Source: CAZIWX01 sp964543125
Lineage (GTDB): Bacteria; Fidelibacterota; UBA8477
DNA: 38,256 bases
Direction: 5' to 3'
Assembly: GCA_964543125.1 (NCBI GenBank)
Contig: CAZIWX010000015.1
Location: 1-38,256 of the forward strand
Of the stretch, positions 1 through 7,092 are shown piece after piece. The notes below the pieces were generated by a model. It did not search any database, was not told the DNA's origin, and saw nothing but the letters and a program-made list of their open reading frames with translations. Each line of letters starts with the position of its first letter. Positions within the stretch are counted from its first letter, which is position 1. A program made the position numbers and the translations under genes.

Positions 1-99
1 AGTTTTACAAATATTCTTAAAAAAATATATACATTTACTAAATTCAGTGAGAACTTTTACTTGTGTATAATCAAATATTTCACCATTATTTAATTTCAT
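1..99 (-). CDS. 5' end of an AT-rich hypothetical gene (runs off left edge)
   Basis: An open frame starts at an ATG on the minus strand (complement of 97-99) and stays open for 33 codons to the window edge, beginning MKLNNGEIFDYTQVK. It is much richer in A+T than the neighbouring vsr gene. I do not recognise a family from so short a piece, and no good ribosome binding site is visible. Its position just after a possible attC half-site, on the same strand as vsr, would fit another cassette gene, but that is inference. It may also be a chance open frame in AT-rich DNA. Confidence 0.3.
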   Translation of the reverse strand, partial: MKLNNGEIFDYTQVKVLTEFSKCIYFFKNICKT

Positions 100-261
100 T
101 TATATGTACTTCGCGCCGTGGTCAGCTGCGTTATGCCCAAGGGCGAGGAACGAGCGGCAGGGTATAGTGCCAAAAAGACAAACTCATTCGGTTTTTCCTG
201 TCCTGTAAGCCGTTGGACAATAAATGGCTAAAAATCTTGCATCTCCAGGAGTTAAACCACT
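100..261. other. Spacer after vsr with a possible attC-like half-site
   Basis: This 162-base spacer lies between the vsr stop codon and the AT-rich partial gene. On the plus strand it holds GTTATGCCC at 130-138, followed by purine-rich GC sequence (GGGCGAGGAACGAGCGGCAG), and GTTGGAC at 212-218, which fits the attC core consensus GTTRRRY (RYYYAAC when read on the minus strand). I could not pair two full arms into a convincing attC hairpin, so this is only a suggestive remnant. Confidence 0.25.
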
Positions 262-753
262 CTATCGCCGATGGGTGCCGTACTCGGCATGTTCCTCTGC
301 CGCTTGAAGCGCTGCAGCAACATCCATAGGATAAATGCTAAGTATTCCCCGGATTAGCGGGGGCAACCTCGCTGCAAGGCGGTCTATATCTCCAAGCTCG
401 CATTCCCAGACAACAATGACGTTCCAGCCTCTGCGGCGTAGTTCTTCTTGGTTAGCCTTGTCCCGCTCTATTGTTCGCCGGAACTTCGGTAGCCAATACT
501 CCCGATGGCTTGCCGGAGTACTGGCGCGGGAACACCCCACGTGTCTGTGCCAGAAACAACCATTCACGAAAATGGTGGTTTTATGCTTCGGAAGAACAAT
601 GTCCGGTTTGCCCGGCAAATCCCCACGATGCAGGCGAAACCGGAACCCCAAACGGTGGAGGAGTGAGCGGACAGCTATCTCGGGAGCCGTGTTCTTCCCT
701 CGGACACGACGCATAATTTCGCTTCGTTCTCTCGGGGAAAAGGTATCTATCAA
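262..753 (-). CDS. vsr: Very short patch repair (Vsr) mismatch endonuclease
   Basis: The 163-residue product looks like a complete Vsr endonuclease. Vsr nicks DNA 5' of the T in T:G mismatches that arise when 5-methylcytosine deaminates, protecting genomes that carry a C5 methyltransferase. Visible family features are the N-terminal RSEIMRRVRGKNTAPE, the catalytic-core segment GKPDIVLPKHKTTIFVNGC with its Asp, the FWHRHVGC histidine/cysteine cluster, and the C-terminal RRRGWNVIVVWECEL. Length matches the family (about 140-160). It is the last gene of a minus-strand set with the DUF4928 gene (6 bases upstream) and the methyltransferase. That context is typical, since vsr usually accompanies a Dcm-like enzyme. 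Nothing looks broken. Confidence 0.93.
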   Translation of the reverse strand: MIDTFSPRERSEIMRRVRGKNTAPEIAVRSLLHRLGFRFRLHRGDLPGKPDIVLPKHKTTIFVNGCFWHRHVGCSRASTPASHREYWLPKFRRTIERDKANQEELRRRGWNVIVVWECELGDIDRLAARLPPLIRGILSIYPMDVAAALQAAEEHAEYGTHRR

Positions 754-759
754 GGTGTG

Positions 760-1689
760 TTACCCGACTTCAATCTTGAGGCTCGGATCCGTCTCGCACT
801 GCTCAATGATCCGATTGTAGCAATCAATCAAGTCACGGATTGTCAGTGGCCGTTGTGACAGTTTGAAACTGCTCCATTCGAGAACATTAGTTGCGATAAA
901 TTGCTCAACTTCAAAAATATCGATTCGATCGGCCACGTCAGCGTTCTTCGCCAAGGCAACGGCCCCGCCTACTCCACTCTCAGTCGTGATTATAAGCGAG
1001 CGCAGATTCTCTTCCAGATTAGTGCAGCATTTCCTAATCAATGCTTCACTCGGAGCTGTTGTAACGTGGATGGCCGTGTCGCTTATGAGAAAATCCCCCT
1101 TCCGGGCTCCAGGCGAATCGGCAACAGCGAAACCGTTGTGCTTGACCTCAGCTTTGGGCAGAGCGAGCTCCAGCTTCGCGCCTACAAGATGCTGTATCAC
1201 AGCGCCAGCAACCATCGTCCCGGGGCACTCCCGCTGTCTCGCGAATGCTGCTTCGATTAAGTCCGACACAATGCTCCGGAGTGATCTTGATGCATCGACT
1301 TTGAGCCTGAACGGTTGCGATGCAAAAAAATCCTGAATGCGTTCGACCCACCAACACTCTATTGCATTGAAGTCAAGCAACCCATTTTGCGCCAGCTCAT
1401 TGAGAAAATCAACGTATGCTCGCATTCTGCTGATACTACCCCGGCTGGTGCGTCCACCCTCTTCAGCAAGGACACGTACAATGCCGTGATCAGCGAGGAT
1501 CGCTTGGACTGCTGCTCTGCCAAGACCGGCGACTTGGCCGCCTTGAGGGGTGAGGAAATCGTCTGCAGAGTACGGCGGGGCTCCTTCGCTCGCTTTGTGG
1601 GTGAGCACCAGCATGACACAAAGCGGTCCTTTGCCCCGGATTGCACGCTGTACCGTAAACTTCTTGAGCTTCAGTTGGAGTCTATTCAT
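760..1689 (-). CDS. DUF4928-family protein, probable type II restriction endonuclease
   Basis: This 309-residue protein resembles the DUF4928 family, which recurs beside C5-cytosine methyltransferases and vsr and is therefore suspected to be the cognate restriction enzyme. The start codon overlaps the methyltransferase stop by 4 bases (ATGA), so the two are translationally coupled. The C-terminal half contains a possible PD-(D/E)XK-like core: AEVKHNGFAVADSPGARKGD followed by FLISDTAIHVTTAP, that is an acidic-x-K element then an Asp at the start of a beta strand. I assign the catalytic residues tentatively. Cytoplasmic, with no signal peptide or membrane segment. The family call is from memory of sequence style and context; the nuclease role is inference. 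Confidence 0.65.
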   Translation of the reverse strand: MNRLQLKLKKFTVQRAIRGKGPLCVMLVLTHKASEGAPPYSADDFLTPQGGQVAGLGRAAVQAILADHGIVRVLAEEGGRTSRGSISRMRAYVDFLNELAQNGLLDFNAIECWWVERIQDFFASQPFRLKVDASRSLRSIVSDLIEAAFARQRECPGTMVAGAVIQHLVGAKLELALPKAEVKHNGFAVADSPGARKGDFLISDTAIHVTTAPSEALIRKCCTNLEENLRSLIITTESGVGGAVALAKNADVADRIDIFEVEQFIATNVLEWSSFKLSQRPLTIRDLIDCYNRIIEQCETDPSLKIEVG

Positions 1690-2870
1690 AAGAACAACTT
1701 CACCCTTCGACGCATATTATGCAACAGTGGATTAAGATAGTGTTCAGCAATCCAGGCAATGACGGGAACACAGACGGCGTCCCCGAACCCGAATAACGCC
1801 TTGTTTAGAGTAACGTTGATTGTGAAGCCGTCTGCCCCCATCAGCCTGGCACACTCGCGAGGAGTGAGAAGTCGGACTCTAACCTGGCCGTGGCCGGCCT
1901 CGACTAAGATCTGACGACCACTTCCCCCGCGTGGAGTTCGCAAGCAACCCGCAACGCCGTCGGTTCGCAGCTCAGCCATGGAACGTCCTTTCCGAACACG
2001 GCGGAAAACTGTCCCGTAGGACCACCTGCTTGCTTCTATCATTTGCTTGAGTTGCTCCGCGTGCCTGTAACTCATCTGGCTGAGTAGGTAGTCCCGCCGC
2101 TCGTCACTCCACCAGAAAGACGAATCCTCCAGGAGGGGTTCTATGATTTCATCCAGGGAAAACGAACATACCGGGAGTGCGGGAAGATCGCGGATGTCCC
2201 AGACGATCTCCGGGTGCGAGAAAATGAAATCGACCAACGGCTTGGGACGGGCGTCACTTTCATAGAAAGCCAGCGTTTCGTGCATTTCCCAGGCTCCGTG
2301 GCCATCCTGCAGATGACCAACCACAAAGAGGCGGACCCGGCTCTGGGGTACAAACCGGACGGCGTCGATTATCAGCGGATCAACCGCATATCCGAGACGG
2401 TTGAGCGCCAAGAGAGCCGCTTGGAAGTCGCGGCCCCCATGCGACGTCAAAAAACCAGCGACATTCTCGAGCAGGACCAATGGCGGGCGCCTTTCCCCCA
2501 TTTCGTCAAGTATACGGACAAACCCCCAGTATGCTGAAGATTGCTTGCCCTCGAGTCCCTTACGCCCACCAGCTAGGGATAGGTCATTGCATGGGAAGGA
2601 GGCAGTCGCCAAAGTGACGCTTGGAACATTGTCGGGCTTCAGTTCATGGATGTCTTCGATGCGGAAGTGAGAAGCAGCATCTGCGAACTGCGCTGCGTAC
2701 ATCTCGTACTTGTCCTCGGCGATGTCGTTCGCAAAGGCTATCCTCCACCCTTTTTGCTCTAAGCCCATCCGCATAAGGCCGATGCCGGCGAAAAATTCTG
2801 CGAAGCTGGGTGAGTCTAATACCTTTCTTGTCAAGGGCTGGCCTTCAATCGTGTACAATGTGCTGCTCAT
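1686..2870 (-). CDS. DNA (cytosine-5-)-methyltransferase
   Basis: The 394-residue product is a complete C5-cytosine methyltransferase that uses S-adenosylmethionine. The conserved motifs occur in order: motif I FAEFFAGIGLMRMGLE near residue 25, motif IV with the catalytic cysteine in SFPCNDLSLAGG, motif VI VLLENVAGF, motif VIII PQSRVRLFVVG, a target-recognition region around 210-300, motif IX RTPRGGSGRQ, and motif X FGDAVCVPVIAWIAEHY. It is the first gene of a methyltransferase-DUF4928-vsr set read leftward and overlaps the next start by 4 bases. The target sequence cannot be read from the protein. Just upstream lies the integrase remnant, suggesting the set arrived by transfer. Confidence 0.93.
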   Translation of the reverse strand: MSSTLYTIEGQPLTRKVLDSPSFAEFFAGIGLMRMGLEQKGWRIAFANDIAEDKYEMYAAQFADAASHFRIEDIHELKPDNVPSVTLATASFPCNDLSLAGGRKGLEGKQSSAYWGFVRILDEMGERRPPLVLLENVAGFLTSHGGRDFQAALLALNRLGYAVDPLIIDAVRFVPQSRVRLFVVGHLQDGHGAWEMHETLAFYESDARPKPLVDFIFSHPEIVWDIRDLPALPVCSFSLDEIIEPLLEDSSFWWSDERRDYLLSQMSYRHAEQLKQMIEASRWSYGTVFRRVRKGRSMAELRTDGVAGCLRTPRGGSGRQILVEAGHGQVRVRLLTPRECARLMGADGFTINVTLNKALFGFGDAVCVPVIAWIAEHYLNPLLHNMRRRVKLFL

Positions 2871-2923
2871 GTCCCTTCCGTCTTTAATAGGCGTCTCGAT
2901 AATGGTTGTTTATTCATTCACCA

Positions 2924-3415
2924 CTAAAATAAATTCCTTTCGCACAACAGCAATCTCTTCCTGGTCTGATGTTCCCTGCCGAACAACGGAAAAAGCGTAT
3001 AAATCATGGTTGTCTCCACATCCTTGTGTCCCAATAATTCCTGAATTGTGCGAATATCGGTTCCGGCCTCCAACAATTACGAAGCAAAAGCATGGCGAAA
3101 AGTGTGACCCGTGGCTCGCTTTGTCAACTTGGCCTTGCTCACTGCGTCTGCGACTGTTTTCTGAATGATAGACTCCTGGGTAGGATGCCACTCTTCTTCA
3201 CCGGTCTTCGTATTCTTCCACCGCTTTTCCCGCGGGAAATACCTATTGCCAACGCCATTCCTTGGGAGCGTTGAGGTACTTTCGGTCGAGCGCGTCCGGC
3301 AACGGAACACGCCCCCAGCCATCAACCGGCTGGTTTGACGGCCGCATAAGGCTCCTTTGACCTGCTCCATGAGCCCCGCTCCCCCCAGCTCCGCCAACTC
3401 ACTCACAGTCACCAC
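2924..3415 (-). pseudogene. Decayed integron-type tyrosine recombinase (IntI-like), C-terminal half
   Basis: Pieces of one recombinase are spread over different frames of the minus strand. From the 5' end: VTVSELAELGGAGLMEQVKG in one frame; NQPVDGWGRVPLPD then DALDRKYLNAPKEWRWQ in another; then back to FPREKRWKNTKTGEEEWHP and the active-site block HTFRHAFAS. A TAA at 3077-3079 follows, after which the same frame continues LLEAGTDIRTIQELLGHKD and VETTMIYT, with the catalytic tyrosine at 2999-3001. The ALDRKY...EW.WQ..FP segment is characteristic of integron integrases rather than XerC/XerD. The N-terminal half is absent. At least two frameshifts plus one stop make it non-functional; the stop could be a single C-to-T change of CAA (Gln). 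It is read in the same direction as the downstream restriction genes. Confidence 0.82.
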
Positions 3416-3588
3416 CGGCGGCCGGGTTCAGGTGGTAGCAAGGGGAGTTATGCCCGCCGCCCGGTACAGGCGGGCTGGACTTCAAACTGCTGGCGCGATT
3501 GTTGGCATGATAACGATTGGAAAGTAACGCCCTGTCATTTTACAGGCAAACGGTATTCGCGTTCATTTTTGCCGTTTAACATCGGTTG

Positions 3589-3633
3589 AGCTTTACCCGT
3601 CTCCGGCCGGAGGGCCAAATTTTAGCTTTACCC
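3589..3633. repeat. Direct repeat AGCTTTACCC flanking a 12-base palindrome
   Basis: AGCTTTACCC occurs at 3589-3598 and again at 3624-3633, exactly 35 bases apart. Between them at 3601-3612 is the perfect palindrome CTCCGGCCGGAG. The group lies 32 bases before the GTG start of the EnvC-like gene, so it could be an operator for that operon. The rest of the 3416-3664 gap holds GTTATGCCC at 3447-3455 followed by a GC-rich inverted repeat (GCCCGCC...GGCGGGC), and no gene that I can support. Confidence 0.4.
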
Positions 3634-3664
3634 ACCCGCGCCTGGCGGGGATATTTAGACGACC

Positions 3665-4867
3665 GTGAATCATTGCCGCACCATAACCGGAATCCGGATC
3701 TTAATCATCCTGACCGCCCTTTCGGCGCTGGGCCAGGTCGCTGACTATGACCGCCGGATCAAAGACAAGTCATCGGAACTGAAATCATTGCGCAGCGAGA
3801 TCAATGGACTGGGTAAAGAGCTCTCGCGCACCCGCCGGTCCGAGCAAGACGCCATTTCTCTGCTCAACAAAATGGATCAACAGATCAGTTTGATCAAGCA
3901 GCTCCGGGCGGAGTTGCGCCAGGAGCGTGAACTTAAGGAAGCTCAGATCAGCCTGTTGCAAGCGACCGTGGAAGCCAACCAGGATAAAATTGCCTCACTC
4001 CGGCAACGCTACGCGCGCCGGGTGTCTCAAATTTATAAATCCGGTACCCAGGAAGACTGGCAACTCATTTTTAGCGCGGATGGACTTCAACAGGCGTTTC
4101 AGCGCCTGTATTACCTGAAAGCTATTCACCAGGCGGAAGCTCATCTGTTGGTGGAAATCCGCCAAACCCTGCGGGATACGGATGCCGCCAAAGCCAAGCT
4201 GGAATTACGTTTGTCGCAGGTCGCCGCTAATCTGAAAGAAGAAGCCGCAACTGAAAATGAACTTAAAAGCCGGCAAAACCAAAAATCGTCGGAACTGGGC
4301 AAGATCCGGCGCAACAAATCCGGTTTACAACAGGAATTAAAGCAAAAACGAAGTGCCGCCAGGGAATTGGAAGGTATCATTGCCAGGCTTGAAAAAGAAA
4401 AACAGATCCGTCTGGCGGAACTGGCCCGGCGGCGGGGCACCACCAAACGGCAGGCAGCCACTAAATTTTCATCCATGAAAGGCCATCTCCCCTGGCCGGC
4501 CACCGGCAAGATCACTGCTAAGTTCGGACTACAGCGCAACACCCGGCTCAAAACCGTGACCGATAATCCCGGTATCGATATTGCCGCTCAAAAAGGTGCG
4601 CCGGTGAAGGTCGTGCTGGACGGTATTGTCGTATCCATCACCTGGATTCCGGGATTCGGAAACACGCTGATTGTGGATCATGGCGGTGGTTTTTATTCGG
4701 TTTATGCGCATGTGGAGGATGTGAAAATTAATGTGAACGACTATGTGGTGGGGGGCGAAGCGATTGCGGCCGTGGGAAATTCCGGATCTTTTGACGGCTA
4801 TAAACTCCATTTTGAAATTTGGGCTGAAAACAATAAACTGAACCCCTTGCAATGGCTGAAGCGTTGA
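3665..4867 (+). CDS. EnvC/NlpD-like coiled-coil protein with degenerate LytM (M23) domain
   Basis: A 400-residue exported protein starting at GTG. Residues 1-24 form a signal peptide (hydrophobic ILIILTALSALG). Residues about 28-260 are a long charged coiled coil rich in Lys, Glu, Gln and Arg, and 275-400 form an M23/LytM fold (GKITAKFG, GNTLIVDHGGGFYSVYAHV). The metal-binding residues are incomplete: the usual H-x-x-x-D is N301...D305 and the usual HxH is K380-L-H382, while H349 in YAHV is kept. This matches EnvC- and NlpD-type activators, which do not cut peptidoglycan themselves but switch on an amidase during septum splitting. The function is inferred from that architecture. The gene leads a plus-strand run and lies 13 bases before holB. 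Confidence 0.85.
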   Translation: MNHCRTITGIRILIILTALSALGQVADYDRRIKDKSSELKSLRSEINGLGKELSRTRRSEQDAISLLNKMDQQISLIKQLRAELRQERELKEAQISLLQATVEANQDKIASLRQRYARRVSQIYKSGTQEDWQLIFSADGLQQAFQRLYYLKAIHQAEAHLLVEIRQTLRDTDAAKAKLELRLSQVAANLKEEAATENELKSRQNQKSSELGKIRRNKSGLQQELKQKRSAARELEGIIARLEKEKQIRLAELARRRGTTKRQAATKFSSMKGHLPWPATGKITAKFGLQRNTRLKTVTDNPGIDIAAQKGAPVKVVLDGIVVSITWIPGFGNTLIVDHGGGFYSVYAHVEDVKINVNDYVVGGEAIAAVGNSGSFDGYKLHFEIWAENNKLNPLQWLKR

Positions 4868-4880
4868 TGAATATTCAAAC

Positions 4881-6011
4881 ATGAACCTGTTTCCCATTAT
4901 CGGACAAGCTAAGTTTATCGAACGGTTGGGCGAGTTGGCCCGGTCCGGTCATGTGGGTCACGCCCATTTATTCACCGGCCCGGTGGGGGTGGGAAAAGAC
5001 GCCCTGGCTTTCCACTTCGCCGCCCTGTTGAATTGCACCAATTCCGGTGAAAAGCCCTGCGGCGTCTGCCCGGCCTGCCGGCAATTCCGGCGCCTGGAAC
5101 ACCCGGCGCTACACTTGGTTGTTGCCCTGCCCAATAAAAGCCGGCAATCAAGCGATCCCGATCCCTACAAAGGTTTTTCCGAGAGCGATATGGAACTGGT
5201 GCGGGAAACCATCGCCGCCAAAGCGAAAAATCCCTATCGCCCGCTTCAACTCCCCGGCGCCAACAATATCCGGATTTCCAGCATCCGAAAATTGCGCCAG
5301 GACATTTACCTGCGAATGAATCCGGGCATGACCAAGATCGTGATCATCCTGGAAGCCCATCGAATGAACGGCGAATCGTTCAACGCCCTGCTAAAAATTC
5401 TCGAAGAGCCACCCGCTAATACTGTTTTCATCCTCACTACCGCCTTTCCGGATCGAATTCCGGAAACCATCATCTCCCGGTGTCAGTATTATCGAATCCC
5501 CCCGGTGTTGCCCGAAGATCTTACCGCCCATCTGGTCCGGCGCTTTGAAACACCGCCGGATGAAGCCGCCGTGATTGCAAGTTTGGCTCAGGGTGATGTT
5601 CAGAGCGCGGAATACTATGCCTCCGACCATCAGCGCCGATGGTTGGATATTTTGCGGCGGATGGTGCGGACTCTGCTTTCCCGCCGGACAAGCGAATTGC
5701 AGTTGCTGGTGAAACATTTATCCGATAAAAAACGCCTTCCGGTGGAAGAACTGCAACAAATCCTGTCGGTGTTGATTTTGTTTTTACGGGATACGGCCGT
5801 TACACCCGGTTTGCGTCAGGCAATCTGGCGTGAAGAACTGGAGGCGTTGTTGGCCTGGGCGCCAACCTTCGAGGCCCGAACGGCGGTGGCGTTGGTTGAT
5901 CAATGCAAGGACGCGTTGGCGCGGAAAGTGTATTTTCCCCTTGCATTAACGCATTTATTTCTTGAACTACAAAGCCTGGTGCAGGGAACGCAAAAAGAAT
6001 ATCAGGTGTAA
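4881..6011 (+). CDS. holB: DNA polymerase III delta' subunit
   Basis: A 376-residue AAA+ clamp-loader subunit, which helps load the sliding clamp for replication. Visible are the P-loop GPVGVGKD at 33-40, the four-cysteine zinc site (C52, C60, C63, C66 in the CGVCPAC region), the sensor/lid stretch ALLKILEEPPANTVFILTT, and the conserved SRC motif (ETIISRCQYYRIPP). A 35-residue insertion after the zinc site (SRQSSDPDPYKGFSESD) is longer than in E. coli. It precedes ricT by 73 bases from stop to the preferred start. The holB-ricT-metG-tatD-rsmA order resembles the Bacillus subtilis replication/translation cluster, which supports the call. Confidence 0.93.
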   Translation: MNLFPIIGQAKFIERLGELARSGHVGHAHLFTGPVGVGKDALAFHFAALLNCTNSGEKPCGVCPACRQFRRLEHPALHLVVALPNKSRQSSDPDPYKGFSESDMELVRETIAAKAKNPYRPLQLPGANNIRISSIRKLRQDIYLRMNPGMTKIVIILEAHRMNGESFNALLKILEEPPANTVFILTTAFPDRIPETIISRCQYYRIPPVLPEDLTAHLVRRFETPPDEAAVIASLAQGDVQSAEYYASDHQRRWLDILRRMVRTLLSRRTSELQLLVKHLSDKKRLPVEELQQILSVLILFLRDTAVTPGLRQAIWREELEALLAWAPTFEARTAVALVDQCKDALARKVYFPLALTHLFLELQSLVQGTQKEYQV

Positions 6012-6084
6012 CTCGGAACCAATCGCTTAACATCAATTTTCAATGCAACTAACTTCGCGGACATTTTCCCGGGAAACTCACCCC

Positions 6085-7092
6085 ATGCCTATAAATGATT
6101 TATTTGTGAGAGTCGAATTCAAGGGCAACCGCCGTGAGATTTTCCTTAATTCCGAACAATCCGAGTTCCAGCCCGGTGATTATGTTTTGGTTGAAACGGA
6201 CAGCGGGGTTGATCTGGGCGCGGTTCGGACCCGGGGTTGCGGCAATGGCGATTGTCCCAACAAACCCGGCGCCCTGACTGAAGCGCCCTCTCCCGGCCCG
6301 GCCTTTCAACCACGCCAAGCAAGCGGAAATGGCCCGGCTCGTAACCACCATGGGTCCAAGACGGAACCGAACGGATCGCCTGGCAATGGATATGTGAACC
6401 CCGATGCCGGCGGACAAACCACCGAAAAAACCGTAAAACGCATTCTCCGGCCCGCTTCCCACGCGGAAATCAACCGCTTAATGGAAAATCGTAAAGCCGA
6501 GGATCAGGCCTGGGGACAATGTCTGCGATTCGTGGAACAGCACCAACTGGTTTTGAAATTGGTGGATGTGGAATACCAATTCGACCGAAAAAAAATTACC
6601 TTCTATTACACCGCCGATGAACGTGTGGATTTTCGTCAGTTGGTGAAAGATTTGGCCGGAGTCTTTCGGACCCGCATTGAAATGCGTCAAATTGGCGCCC
6701 GGGACCAGGCGCGGCGGGTTGGCGGTGTGGGCTCCTGTGGTCAGGAGTTGTGCTGCACCCGTTTCCTGGAGGGATTTGTACCCATCAATACTCAATATGC
6801 CAAGGATCAGAACCTACCCATCAATCCCTCCAAGCTGGGTGGCGCCTGTGGCAAATTGAAATGCTGCTTGCGCTATGAGTGGGATTTCTATTTCGAATCG
6901 ATCAAGGATTTCCCCACCGTGGGAATCCCCGTGGAACTACCCAACGGCGTTGCCACCATCATCGGCAATGATATTTTAAGCCGCCGGGTGAACCTGGTAT
7001 TGGAAAATGGTACGATGGAAACACTGGAACTGAACCGAGTTAAAAAAATTCTGATTGAAATGGCGGAAGATTCCCGGAGGAAACAGCATTGA
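6085..7092 (+). CDS. ricT: PSP1/RicT (YaaT-like) domain protein
   Basis: A PSP1 C-terminal-domain protein. In Bacillus the homologue RicT (YaaT) forms a complex with RicA and RicF that carries Fe-S clusters and affects RNase Y-dependent mRNA processing; whether that holds here is unknown. The diagnostic block is near the end: GVGSCGQELCCTRFL and LGGACGKLKCCLRYEWDFY, with its cysteines intact. Between the N-terminal FVRVEFKGNRREIF part and the conserved core is a low-complexity Gly/Pro/Asn-rich linker of about 60 residues. I prefer ATG at 6085 (MPINDLFVRVEFKG), since the family starts just before this strand; an in-frame ATG at 6043 would add 14 residues. The stop overlaps the metG start. Confidence 0.87.
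   Translation: MPINDLFVRVEFKGNRREIFLNSEQSEFQPGDYVLVETDSGVDLGAVRTRGCGNGDCPNKPGALTEAPSPGPAFQPRQASGNGPARNHHGSKTEPNGSPGNGYVNPDAGGQTTEKTVKRILRPASHAEINRLMENRKAEDQAWGQCLRFVEQHQLVLKLVDVEYQFDRKKITFYYTADERVDFRQLVKDLAGVFRTRIEMRQIGARDQARRVGGVGSCGQELCCTRFLEGFVPINTQYAKDQNLPINPSKLGGACGKLKCCLRYEWDFYFESIKDFPTVGIPVELPNGVATIIGNDILSRRVNLVLENGTMETLELNRVKKILIEMAEDSRRKQH

Noticed and set aside
335..820. Plus-strand open frame opposite vsr
   Set aside because: Arg/Ser-rich shadow of vsr with no motif; the vsr frame carries all conserved residues.
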